Shown piece by piece: positions 27,178-35,582 of a DNA stretch of 64,000 nucleotides. Every line of letters begins with the position of its first letter. The first letter of the stretch is position 1. The notes under the pieces were generated by a model. It ran no database searches, had not been told where the DNA came from, and was given only the letters and a program-made list of their open reading frames with translations. Origin of the DNA: Mariniphaga sp041687255 (lineage in GTDB: Bacteria > Bacteroidota > Bacteroidia > Bacteroidales > Prolixibacteraceae); the NCBI GenBank assembly GCA_041687255.1, contig JAWLCL010000004.1, positions 124,001 through 188,000 on the forward strand, written 5' to 3'. The position numbers and the translations under genes were made by a program.

Positions 27178-27300
27178 CATGCTATAGGCATGCAATATGG
27201 GTAGAAAAATCAGGAGATATGCACTTCTCCCGTCCCAGCCGGGACGGAACTTAAAGGGGTTTGTTATATTTTCTACCCATATTTAATCCCTGACGGGATT
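27178..27300. repeat. Compound palindromic element
   Basis: Three structures lie side by side or nested: CATGC/GCATG (27178-27192); an outer pair ATGGGTAGAAAA (27197-27208) and TTTTCTACCCAT (27269-27280) enclosing a 7-bp stem CCGTCCC/GGGACGG with loop AGCC; and AATCCC/GGGATT with loop TGAC (27285-27300). This looks like a miniature mobile or REP-type element of Bacteroidota rather than a simple terminator. Recall of similar intergenic elements is from memory only. Confidence 0.55.
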
Positions 27301-27335
27301 ACTTCCAGCACAACAATTCAAGTGGTGTTTCTTAT

Positions 27336-29093
27336 CTATTTCATCCTGGCATTTGATAATTCCACATCTGCATTCGCCCAAACAGTTTTTAATTGTTTAT
27401 CTATTCTTTCCTCGTTACCTGAATCATTCAGCCGGGAATACACCTGTTTCATACCATGCAGGGCCCAGCCGTTTTTTGGGAAATTCTGCAGGTCATTCTT
27501 AAATGTTTCCAGGGCATCGGTGTATTTCCCGGCTTCAATCTGCACCGCTCCCAAATGATGCCTTACAGAAAAGAACCAATCGGGCGGTTCGTTGTAGTTC
27601 AGGTTGTCTTCAATTTGCACTGCTTTTTGTAAAAGGGCAATACTTTTTTCAAAATTATTTTCAGTGGCAAGAATTTCTGCTTCAAGAACATATTGTGCAA
27701 TTTCCATCAGGTCAATTGCGTCATTTAGATCCCAGATAGTGATTTCTTTTATTTGGGGATCAGCTGCATGTTTTTGAAGTATCGCCAACTCTTTTTTTGC
27801 AAGGTCTGTGTCTCCCAAACCAAGGTATGCCATCCCTCGTGCATATGCCCTGACTGCTTCGGGATAAGCCAGTGAAGGGTCTTCATTTTTCATTTGCAGG
27901 ATTTCATTCCACTTTCCAAATTTCACATAAACATAGTAGGGGATAGAATAGTAATGCTGGAGTGTTCCCCATCCGGGTTCCTTCATCATTTGCCTGTCGG
28001 CATTTTCTGCCACCTTATTGGCGGCATCGATGCCCCATTTGCTGCTTCCTTCGAGTGTTGCAGTTGCTGCCAGGAAATGGTAGTTGTGGGGGAAATATGT
28101 CATCGGGTACAATCCATTTGCACTACATGCCGCGATGTATGACTCATCAGCCTCTACTGCCCTTAAATTGGCAAGTGAACCTTTATGGTAATCGCCTGTA
28201 CGGATATAAATATGTGAGGGCATATGAAGTAAATGACCGGCTGCCGGTACCAGGCCCTCATCATACAACTGTGCACTGCGCAATCCTTTTTCCGGTTCAT
28301 GGGAAGCCTCAATGGCATGTATATAATAATGATGAGCTCCGGGGTGTTTGGGATTAAATTCAACCACCTGATCAAGTGTAGAGAGAATTTCCGGAGTCCA
28401 GCTCATAGGATTTCCTTTTTTATCCCACAAATCCCAGGGATGCAATATCATCTGGGATTCAGCATATAATGTTCCCACATCAGCATCTTCCGGATACGAT
28501 TTAAAAACAGCTTTCATTGCATTGGAATAGGATTTATCCAGATGACTTCTGTCTTCAACCGGTTCTTTTACATACCGGACCGACAAAGCCTCAATCAAAG
28601 CTTTTTCCTTCGGTGTGCTATTGTCTGCTGATAATTCAAGCGCTGTTTGTGTTGCATTGTAAGTTGTCTGGTAATTCTCGTCTGACATCCCCATATTATA
28701 GTTTGGTCCCAATACATAAGCATAACCCCACCATGCCATTGCACATTTGGGGTCAAGCTGTGTTGCATAATAAAAGGAACGGGCTGCTTCTGCATGGTTA
28801 AATGCATAGGCCAGCAACAGGCCCTGGTTAATATATTTTTGCGCCCGTTCATTTGTTGTTGTAACAGGGAATTCATATACATCCATTCCTTCAAAAAGAG
28901 GTGCTTCAGTATCCGTGTTATACCAGTCCTGACCGGGCACTGCGGAGGCCACGGCGCATGTGACAGTAGTATATTGGTAAGTTTCATTGGGTTTGTTTCC
29001 AAATGCGAACCAGATGCAACCAAACAGGATTGCAATTAAAAGAACTATAACGTTCTTTTTTAATTTCGTGAGTTGTTTTCTGTTGTTATTCAT
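27336..29093 (-). CDS. TPR-repeat membrane-anchored or secreted protein, paralogue B
   Basis: 585 residues. A hydrophobic N-terminus (NVIVLLIAILFGCIWFAFG) may be a signal peptide, lipoprotein signal or membrane anchor. The body is a TPR-like superhelix. Conserved blocks are YINQGLLLAYAFNHAEAARS, LDPKCAMAWWGYAYVLGPNYN, HPGAHHYYIHAIEAS and AGHLLHMPSHIYIRTGDYH. Many conserved His and Trp residues suggest ligand or metal binding, but no catalytic motif is known to me. It is a tandem copy of the next gene, 19 bp away, and the last gene of the minus-strand cluster. Confidence 0.75.
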   Translation of the reverse strand: MNNNRKQLTKLKKNVIVLLIAILFGCIWFAFGNKPNETYQYTTVTCAVASAVPGQDWYNTDTEAPLFEGMDVYEFPVTTTNERAQKYINQGLLLAYAFNHAEAARSFYYATQLDPKCAMAWWGYAYVLGPNYNMGMSDENYQTTYNATQTALELSADNSTPKEKALIEALSVRYVKEPVEDRSHLDKSYSNAMKAVFKSYPEDADVGTLYAESQMILHPWDLWDKKGNPMSWTPEILSTLDQVVEFNPKHPGAHHYYIHAIEASHEPEKGLRSAQLYDEGLVPAAGHLLHMPSHIYIRTGDYHKGSLANLRAVEADESYIAACSANGLYPMTYFPHNYHFLAATATLEGSSKWGIDAANKVAENADRQMMKEPGWGTLQHYYSIPYYVYVKFGKWNEILQMKNEDPSLAYPEAVRAYARGMAYLGLGDTDLAKKELAILQKHAADPQIKEITIWDLNDAIDLMEIAQYVLEAEILATENNFEKSIALLQKAVQIEDNLNYNEPPDWFFSVRHHLGAVQIEAGKYTDALETFKNDLQNFPKNGWALHGMKQVYSRLNDSGNEERIDKQLKTVWANADVELSNARMK

Positions 29094-29112
29094 GACTAAT
29101 AAATTAAAACTA

Positions 29113-30909
29113 TTAATAAATCGCTTTTGTCAGAGAAACATCCTTTTTCAATTCTGCAGAGCCAGAGTGAGCCATATGCGGTTTATTTTTCAACCGGGCA
29201 TTGTATAGTTTTGTGTCGGCAGTTGCCCATACATTCTTTAATTGTTCATTGATTCGTTCTGCCTCACCATGATTTTTTAATTTCAGATATGCCGTTTTCA
29301 TTCCATGCAGCGCCCAGCCGTTTTTAGGAAACTCCTTCAGGTCTTCCTCAAAAGTTTTCAGGGCATCAGTATATTTTCCTGCTTCAAGTTGAACGGTTCC
29401 TAAATTATGCCTTACCGAAAAATAGAAACTAGGAGGTTCCCTGAAAGTGAACTCATTTCTTAACCGGACTGCTTCTTTTAATAATTCAATGCTTTCATCA
29501 AAATTAGATTCACTGGCAAAAATTTCTGCTTTTAGAATTTTTTGGGAAAGGATTGTAAGGCTGGCTAGAGAATTTACATTAAAGACCATCACTTCTTTAA
29601 GTGACGAATCATTTGAATAATTTTCCAACTTCAGTAACTCCTTTTTTGCACTTTCGATTTCATCCAATCCCAGAAATGCCATGCCACGGGCATAAGACCT
29701 CATTGCTTCAGGAAAAATAAACGTTCCAACTTCATTGTTCATTTTTAGGATTTCCTTCCATTTTCCAAACTTCACATTTACGTAATAGGGTATGGCATAG
29801 TAATACTGAAAATTCCCTGATTGAGGGAAGTCCTTTAAAAGTGGAAATACATCTTCAGAAATTTTGTTCGCGGCCTTTATGGCCCCCTTATAATTCCCCT
29901 CAAGAGTTGCCGTTACCGACAAAAAATTATAGTTGTGCGGAATATAAATCAGTGGATAGGCACCTTGCAGGGAACAGGACGTTATATAGGAGCTGTCAAC
30001 TTCAATGGCGCGAATGTTTGAAAGTGTGGCTTTGTGGTAATCGCCTGTTTTGATATATATATGGGCCGGCATATGAACCAGGTGGCCTGCCCCGGGCACA
30101 AGCCCTTCATCAAACAAACGGGCACTGTTTAACCCCTTTTCGGGTTCCCGCGATGTTTCAATGATGTGGATATAAAAATGATGTGCCCCCGGATGTTTTG
30201 GATCAATTTTTAAAACCTGCTCAATAGTTGAAAGAATCTCTGGGGTCCATTCTTTGGCATCTCCCTTTTTATCATACAAATTCCAGGGGGACAGATCCAG
30301 CATCGATTCAGCATACAATGCTCCAACATTTGCATCATCCGGAAAAGCTTTAAAAGCCGATTGCATTGCTTTCGAATAAGCTATATCCAGGTTTCTTCTG
30401 TCGTCCGTGGGATTTTGTACGTATCGTTCAGCCATTGCACGAATCAGAATTCTTTCCTTTTCGGTGCAGTTGCCCGACAGTTCGACTGCTTTCTGAGCTG
30501 CATCAAAAGCCCTCTGGTAATTGCTTTCCGCCATTCCTGTGTTGTAGTTTGGGCCAAGAACATAGGCAAATCCCCACCACGCCATTGCACATTCAGGATC
30601 GAGTTGTGCTGCATAATAGAAGGAACGGGCAGCTTCAGCGTGGTTAAATGCATAGGCCAGCACCAGCCCCTGGTTAAAGTAGTTCTGAGTCCGGTCACTA
30701 TTAGTTGAAACAGGAAAATTAAGCACATCCAATCCTTCAAACAGTGGCGCTTCAGTGTCAGTTTTATACCAATCCTGACCTAATGTTACCGGAGCTGCAG
30801 CACATGTAACTGTGGTGTATTGGTAGCTCTTTTGGGATTTGGTGGTTAATGCAATTGCGCTGTATATCAGTATGGTTACTACACATAAAAGAATGATTTT
30901 ATTTTTCAT
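29113..30909 (-). CDS. TPR-repeat membrane-anchored or secreted protein, paralogue A
   Basis: 598 residues, same architecture as its downstream neighbour: an N-terminal hydrophobic segment (IILLCVVTILIYSAIALT), then TPR-like helices with YFNQGLVLAYAFNHAEAARS, CAMAWWGFAYVLGPNYNTGM, HPGAHHFYIHIIETSREPEK and GAGHLVHMPAHIYIKTGDYH. Nearly all conserved His/Trp blocks are shared with the paralogue, so duplication is clear, but the sequences differ along their whole length and both appear intact. It begins 70 bp after the FAD oxidoreductase gene. Function unknown. Confidence 0.75.
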   Translation of the reverse strand: MKNKIILLCVVTILIYSAIALTTKSQKSYQYTTVTCAAAPVTLGQDWYKTDTEAPLFEGLDVLNFPVSTNSDRTQNYFNQGLVLAYAFNHAEAARSFYYAAQLDPECAMAWWGFAYVLGPNYNTGMAESNYQRAFDAAQKAVELSGNCTEKERILIRAMAERYVQNPTDDRRNLDIAYSKAMQSAFKAFPDDANVGALYAESMLDLSPWNLYDKKGDAKEWTPEILSTIEQVLKIDPKHPGAHHFYIHIIETSREPEKGLNSARLFDEGLVPGAGHLVHMPAHIYIKTGDYHKATLSNIRAIEVDSSYITSCSLQGAYPLIYIPHNYNFLSVTATLEGNYKGAIKAANKISEDVFPLLKDFPQSGNFQYYYAIPYYVNVKFGKWKEILKMNNEVGTFIFPEAMRSYARGMAFLGLDEIESAKKELLKLENYSNDSSLKEVMVFNVNSLASLTILSQKILKAEIFASESNFDESIELLKEAVRLRNEFTFREPPSFYFSVRHNLGTVQLEAGKYTDALKTFEEDLKEFPKNGWALHGMKTAYLKLKNHGEAERINEQLKNVWATADTKLYNARLKNKPHMAHSGSAELKKDVSLTKAIY

Positions 30910-30979
30910 TACATGTTGTTTCTAGTGGTAGAAGATTTGTTGCCGAATAGTTATATCAGCAAACCCAAACCATAACTTT

Positions 30980-32362
30980 TTAAGCACTGATTTCTGATTT
31001 TACTGGCATAATATTCTGATTTATATGAAAAAAGTTATCCGGGTCGTATTCTTTTTTTATGCGGGCAAGCCGCTCGTAGTTGGGGCCGTATGATGCCTTA
31101 ATCCGGTCTTGTCCTTCTTCCATCATAAAGTTGACATAAGCGCCACCCGAAGCATAAGGTTTCATCCCATCAAAGTAATTCCTGCACCACTTGGTAACAT
31201 TATCTGCATTGGCAGGATCGGGATCTACTCCCACAATAACCTGTGCCCATCGGGCACCCCGGTTTGCCCAGGCGGTTTCATCATTGCCAACTTCATGTAC
31301 TTTCCCGTCGACAGGATAAAAATGGGTGGTGGAGTGCATGGTAGGAACAATGGATCCATGTTTGACAGCTTCATTTATTGCCGAATCAGAAAGTTCCTTA
31401 ATGTAATGTGCCTTCCAGTACCATTGCATTCCGGGAGGGTATAACCCATCGAACATGCTGTTGAGGGCAGGCATGGGGATTTCTCCAACAAAATCAAGTA
31501 CCGGCGGTAAGAATTCACGGATGGGCTTAAATATTTCCTCCCTTTTTTCTTCCGGACCTGTAAAGCACCATGCTACACCGCATACATTCTCATTGTGAAG
31601 ATGTTCAGGAAATGGCGGTGCAGGCGGAACAATCAGGAATGCAAAAAATCCGTATAAATCATTCGGGGCATTACGGGTATATTCCTCATAAAACCGCATA
31701 ACTTCACCGGCATGCTCAAGAGACCAGAACATTGGGCCTGCATATACATTTTTTACCGGTATCAGGTTGAATGTAAATGACACCACCACTCCAAAGTTAC
31801 CGCCCCCTCCACGTATTGCCCAAAACAATTCGGGATGGGAGGTTTTATTGGCGACTACTTTTTCACCGTTTGCCAGCACCATTTCTGCTTCCAGCAGGTT
31901 GTCGATGGTAAGTCCGCCTTTGCGGCTCAGGTATCCGATTCCGCCGCCGAGGGTTAAACCTCCAACACCGGTGGTCCCGATAATTCCCATTGGAAGGGCT
32001 AGCCCATGTTCGTGTGTGGCTTTGTCCACTTCTCCTAATGTATTGCCTGCCTGAATTTTTGCTGTTCGACTTTCAGTATTTACCTGTATGTCTTTCATTT
32101 CAGAGAGGTCAATAACCAGTCCGTCATCAACCAGTGCAAAACCTGCACCACTATGCCCGCCGCTTTTTACAGCCAGCTCCAGGTTATTTTCCCTTGCAAA
32201 ATTTACACCCTGAACAATATCACCGGCATCCCTGCATACCAGGATGGCTGCCGGTTTTTTGTCGATCATTGCATTGTAGATTTTCCGCGCATCGTTGTAA
32301 TTGCTGTCTTCAGGAAGGACTAGTTCTCCCTTAACCTGATTTTTTAACTTGTGTAATTCCAT
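30980..32362 (-). CDS. FAD-linked oxidoreductase with BBE domain
   Basis: 460 residues of the vanillyl-alcohol oxidase/berberine-bridge fold. The FAD-binding part (about 35-210) has VKSGGHSGAG with His70 in the usual position for covalent FAD attachment, GVGGLTLGGGIGYLSRKGG and WAIRGGGGNFGVV. A short BBE tail (YVNFMMEEGQDRIKASYG, EYDPDNFFHINQNI) ends the protein. At the site where bicovalent members have Cys, this one has Ile128, so single covalent FAD linkage is expected. Such enzymes oxidise sugars, alcohols or small aromatics. There is no signal peptide. Co-directional with cupin, SMP-30-like and TPR genes. Confidence 0.85.
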   Translation of the reverse strand: MELHKLKNQVKGELVLPEDSNYNDARKIYNAMIDKKPAAILVCRDAGDIVQGVNFARENNLELAVKSGGHSGAGFALVDDGLVIDLSEMKDIQVNTESRTAKIQAGNTLGEVDKATHEHGLALPMGIIGTTGVGGLTLGGGIGYLSRKGGLTIDNLLEAEMVLANGEKVVANKTSHPELFWAIRGGGGNFGVVVSFTFNLIPVKNVYAGPMFWSLEHAGEVMRFYEEYTRNAPNDLYGFFAFLIVPPAPPFPEHLHNENVCGVAWCFTGPEEKREEIFKPIREFLPPVLDFVGEIPMPALNSMFDGLYPPGMQWYWKAHYIKELSDSAINEAVKHGSIVPTMHSTTHFYPVDGKVHEVGNDETAWANRGARWAQVIVGVDPDPANADNVTKWCRNYFDGMKPYASGGAYVNFMMEEGQDRIKASYGPNYERLARIKKEYDPDNFFHINQNIMPVKSEISA

Positions 32363-32490
32363 TTTTGTGTTCTATTAATTGTTATCCGTTTCTTCGATAT
32401 TAACTGACTCTTTATTACTGAAATCAATTTACCTGCTGGCTTCATGCCATATATCGGCGTGTGATATGTGCAGAGGTATAAGATATTTAC

Positions 32491-33585
32491 CTAATGATCA
32501 ATTCTTATACTTATAACAGCAGGGTTAGCATCATCAGGCATCGGTGGCTCACTGAGAAAATGAATAACACCGAAGTTCACAATGAAAAGTGTATGATTTG
32601 TACGACCAGTACCAAATGCAAGGCTTGTGGGAAAATCAAGTGGTGCGCCTGAAACAACTTCTGAAAGATTATAGCCGTCCCTGCTTATACGAACTATAGA
32701 ACTGGCATAGTTCACAGCGCCATAAATATTGCCCCGTGCATCAAGTGTGATTCCATCAAGTCCGAAAAGAGCAGATGGATCGGCAATCATTACTATTGGC
32801 TCACCCGCGCTTTCATCCGGAAGAATGGGAACATACACAAGCTGCCCTTTTTCTGTGTTGGCGATGATAACACCACCAGTTTGATTTTGAGCAATATTGT
32901 CTGCCAGTGCTATTTTATTAGCAAAAGTTACCACTATGCCATTGGCACCTATAGGAACGCCAAGACCAATAGCACCAGTACCTTCAAGTGCCACGTTCTG
33001 GATCCAAAGCCCTGCTTCTCCTCTGGGTTTGCAACGCCAAACTGCACCCATCGCCGAGTCGGTGATGTAGAGCGTTCCATTGGGCAAAACCGATACATCA
33101 TTTGGGAGAAGGATGTTGCCCGTTCCAGCTACTCGCTCCTTCTCACCATCTGAATTTATCTTCCATACGCCATTCATTTCCGGAAGGGTAGACGAGATTG
33201 CGACGTAGAGATTGCCCCGGGGATCGAATCTGAGGCCATTAATACCGAAAAGGCCAGTCTCCAAAGAGAAACTTGCCACTACTTTTTCAAATGATCCGGC
33301 AGAATTTAGTTTCCATATTTCACGCAATGGCGACATACTAATGTAGATGTTGCCGAATTGATCAATAGCAATGCTTTCGGGCAACTGCCCCGAGAAAGCA
33401 TCGAAGTTTGCCACAGTTGTGGGAGTTCCCCAACTCCCGCTCTTCACCTTTAGATTATCACCTTCGGTTAGTGAATCCATGGAATCGGTTAAAGTGCCGT
33501 TAGAACATGAAATGGTTAATACAATTGATGCCAGAAGTGCCAGTTTTACAATTGTTTTCTTACTAATTTTTTTTATTGTAGTCAT
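32491..33585 (-). CDS. SMP-30/gluconolactonase-like beta-propeller lipoprotein
   Basis: 364 residues. The lipobox VLTISC places Cys27 as the lipid anchor, followed by SNG, so an envelope lipoprotein is expected. The body is a six-bladed SGL/NHL-type propeller: ESIAIDQFGNIYISM, GLRFDPRGNLYVAI, PNDVSVLPNGTLYITD, GITLDARGNIYGAV and TSLAFGTGRTNHTLFIV. SMP-30-type proteins can be lactonases or ligand-binding; the calcium-site residues cannot be judged by eye. It lies between the cupin and FAD genes and may act on the oxidase product. Confidence 0.75.
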   Translation of the reverse strand: MTTIKKISKKTIVKLALLASIVLTISCSNGTLTDSMDSLTEGDNLKVKSGSWGTPTTVANFDAFSGQLPESIAIDQFGNIYISMSPLREIWKLNSAGSFEKVVASFSLETGLFGINGLRFDPRGNLYVAISSTLPEMNGVWKINSDGEKERVAGTGNILLPNDVSVLPNGTLYITDSAMGAVWRCKPRGEAGLWIQNVALEGTGAIGLGVPIGANGIVVTFANKIALADNIAQNQTGGVIIANTEKGQLVYVPILPDESAGEPIVMIADPSALFGLDGITLDARGNIYGAVNYASSIVRISRDGYNLSEVVSGAPLDFPTSLAFGTGRTNHTLFIVNFGVIHFLSEPPMPDDANPAVISIRIDH

Positions 33586-33675
33586 AATGGATTGTTATAA
33601 ATATTTACAAATCGGCAGTGTATATTTTCTGTGCTCATTTTCCCTCATACGGAAGGATAATTATGAAGAATTCTT

Positions 33676-34170
33676 TTATTGATTGCCTTGCATTTCAGCT
33701 ACTTTTTTCTGTACATGTTTATTCAGTTCATGCATTTGCTTTTCAGGGCTGAATTCAATAATTTTTGAATCTTCATCAATAATGGCAGTATGTCCCGGAG
33801 GCATATAAAATACTTCTCCGCCATTTACAACTGTTGTCTTTTTGTTCTTATCGATGATTCGCAGTTTTCCACTTTCGAGGTATCCCCAATGTGGCACCTG
33901 GCAAAGATCATCTTTGAGGCCCTCCAAAACAGGAGTGTAATCAGTACCGGCGGGTGCTTCATTAATAGTCACGGCCATTCCGCCCCATCCGCCAACCATA
34001 TTTATTACATTCCCTGTAGGAAAATCTTCCGGTGCAAGATGTATGGGACCAGAAAATTCGTGTGGATGCAACACCAGTTCCTGCGAGTCTTTTTTTTGTG
34101 ATGTTCCAGGTAAACTCAGAAGAAGTGCTGCCAGAACTGCGAGTGCTTTTAGTGCATTAATTGTTTTCAT
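33676..34170 (-). CDS. Secreted cupin-like protein
   Basis: 164 residues. A signal peptide (ALAVLAALLLSLPGTSQ) is followed by a small beta-barrel with LEGLKDDLCQVPHWGYLESG, LRIIDKNKKTTV and GGEVFYMPPGHTAIIDED, the pattern of a cupin fold with His, Glu and a second His in place of a standard metal centre. It might bind a small ligand or a metal. It is the first gene after the regulator, co-directional, with a TANNTTTG element about 70 bp upstream. No catalytic role is known to me. Confidence 0.65.
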   Translation of the reverse strand: MKTINALKALAVLAALLLSLPGTSQKKDSQELVLHPHEFSGPIHLAPEDFPTGNVINMVGGWGGMAVTINEAPAGTDYTPVLEGLKDDLCQVPHWGYLESGKLRIIDKNKKTTVVNGGEVFYMPPGHTAIIDEDSKIIEFSPEKQMHELNKHVQKKVAEMQGNQ

Positions 34171-34240
34171 GATACTTAAAATTTAATAATTAAAAAATTG
34201 TGTGTTTTAGTAACACATTGATAAAGTGTTATCTACAAAG

Positions 34241-34248
34241 CAAAGTTA
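34241..34248 (-). promoter_or_regulatory. Possible promoter element for the cupin-FAD-TPR cluster
   Basis: On the minus strand this reads TAACTTTG, an exact TANNTTTG, about 70 bp before the cupin gene. No definite -33 TTTG box was seen. The position fits a promoter for the five minus-strand genes that follow. Confidence 0.4.
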
Positions 34249-34340
34249 CCCTCTTAAAGAATGTAGATCCACCGTTATTAATTCAATAACTATCAATTTT
34301 CATTCATCGGGAAGTCTGGAAGTAAGCTGCGGATTGGAAT

Positions 34341-35444
34341 TCAGATTGTTATACGGGAAGGTTGGATGCCAAATTTTTGCTGAAAGCACCTGGAGAAGTA
34401 GGAAGGACTGTTGTAGCCCACTTCAAGGGCAATTTCCGACAGGTTGTACCTGTTTTCCTTTATCAGTGAAAGCGCTTTATTCAATCGTATATCCCGGATG
34501 AAAGTAACCGGCGAACGTCCGGTGAGTGCTGTTATTTTCCGGTACAGTTGAGGTTGGCTGACTGCCAGGTCACGACTTAAATATTCTACTCCAAATTCAT
34601 GTTCTGAACAGTGACTTTCGGCAATATCCAGAAGGTTGTCCAAAAACTCCTGTTCGGCCGGCTTAATGGTGCGAAAATGGATGTGGTTCCTAATCTTTTC
34701 ATTAGTGGCACAGAGTTCTTCGAACAATCGCGATGTTGTTATTTCCTTGTCGCCTGCAATCAGGCACAGACGTTTGCTCAATTGAATGGCTTTTTCAAAA
34801 AAACCTTCGGTTTCGGTAACTGGCTGACCTGCACTTATTCCCATGTTAAAGGAAACGATTGCATTTCCTGAATCCGGAGTGCTGTGGTTTCTTAAGAATT
34901 CCTTTTGAATGGTATGTGCACATTTTAAAATCTTTTCAGGAGTTTCAAATACTGCTACAATGGAATCGAATCCTTCTTTTTTTATCTCTTTTCCATCGCA
35001 TTCATAAATTACCTGAAGAGCTTTATTCTTGGGGACTTTAGGAAGCTTGAGCTGGTTGAAATCAATTGAAGTGGTGCTTTGGGTGCGGGCAATGATGTCG
35101 AGGGTTAGGATGTAACGGTAACCTGCATCAATTTCGCCGCCTTCTTTTCGAACCAGCCCATGAACTCCTTTCTGGTTTTCACCCATAAACAAATCATAAA
35201 GGCCTCCTTCAACTTCTATAATCTGACAGGCTTCAAAGCCATTTGCTTCACGATGTGTGGCGGCACACGATTCTTTATCGGGTCCTTCCATAAGGCAGTA
35301 AACGGTGCCCGCTTCTTCATTAAACCAATATTGATGGTAAGTAACTCCATATTTTTCCTGAACTGCCAAATCAGCCAGATGAGCTTTCCGGGTATCTTCC
35401 ACAGAAATCTCCCCTACAAAATGGATATCCATAAACAATGGCAT
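34341..35444 (-). CDS. AraC-type regulator with DUF4242-like and degenerate cyclase-like sensory domains
   Basis: 367 residues in three parts. About 1-90 (MPLFMDIHFVGE, YHQYWFNEEAGTVYCLMEGP, CAATHREANGF) resembles DUF4242, the ferredoxin-like fold of the nickel-binding protein SCO4226. About 95-265 (YRYILTLDIIARTQSTTSID, FDSIVAVFETPEKILKCA, VSFNMGISAGQPVTETEGFF, AIQLSKRLCLIAGDKEI) has the layout of a class III nucleotide cyclase without obvious metal-binding Asp pairs, so it probably senses rather than catalyses. About 270-367 is an AraC-type HTH (LAVSQPQLYRKITALTG, FIRDIRLNKAL, EIALEVGYNSPSYFSRCFQQ). It sits immediately upstream of the cupin/oxidoreductase cluster and is the natural candidate to regulate it. 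Confidence 0.75.
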   Translation of the reverse strand: MPLFMDIHFVGEISVEDTRKAHLADLAVQEKYGVTYHQYWFNEEAGTVYCLMEGPDKESCAATHREANGFEACQIIEVEGGLYDLFMGENQKGVHGLVRKEGGEIDAGYRYILTLDIIARTQSTTSIDFNQLKLPKVPKNKALQVIYECDGKEIKKEGFDSIVAVFETPEKILKCAHTIQKEFLRNHSTPDSGNAIVSFNMGISAGQPVTETEGFFEKAIQLSKRLCLIAGDKEITTSRLFEELCATNEKIRNHIHFRTIKPAEQEFLDNLLDIAESHCSEHEFGVEYLSRDLAVSQPQLYRKITALTGRSPVTFIRDIRLNKALSLIKENRYNLSEIALEVGYNSPSYFSRCFQQKFGIQPSRITI

Positions 35445-35582
35445 GGGGAAAATATTTAGTGAACTTTCTTCCCATGCAAGTTACGGCTTATTTAAATAAA
35501 ATACAAATAAGTCTTTATATATTGACTGCGAAGATTTAAAATATACCCGGACCGCCTTTATCAGTTGTCGAATTTCCGGTTT

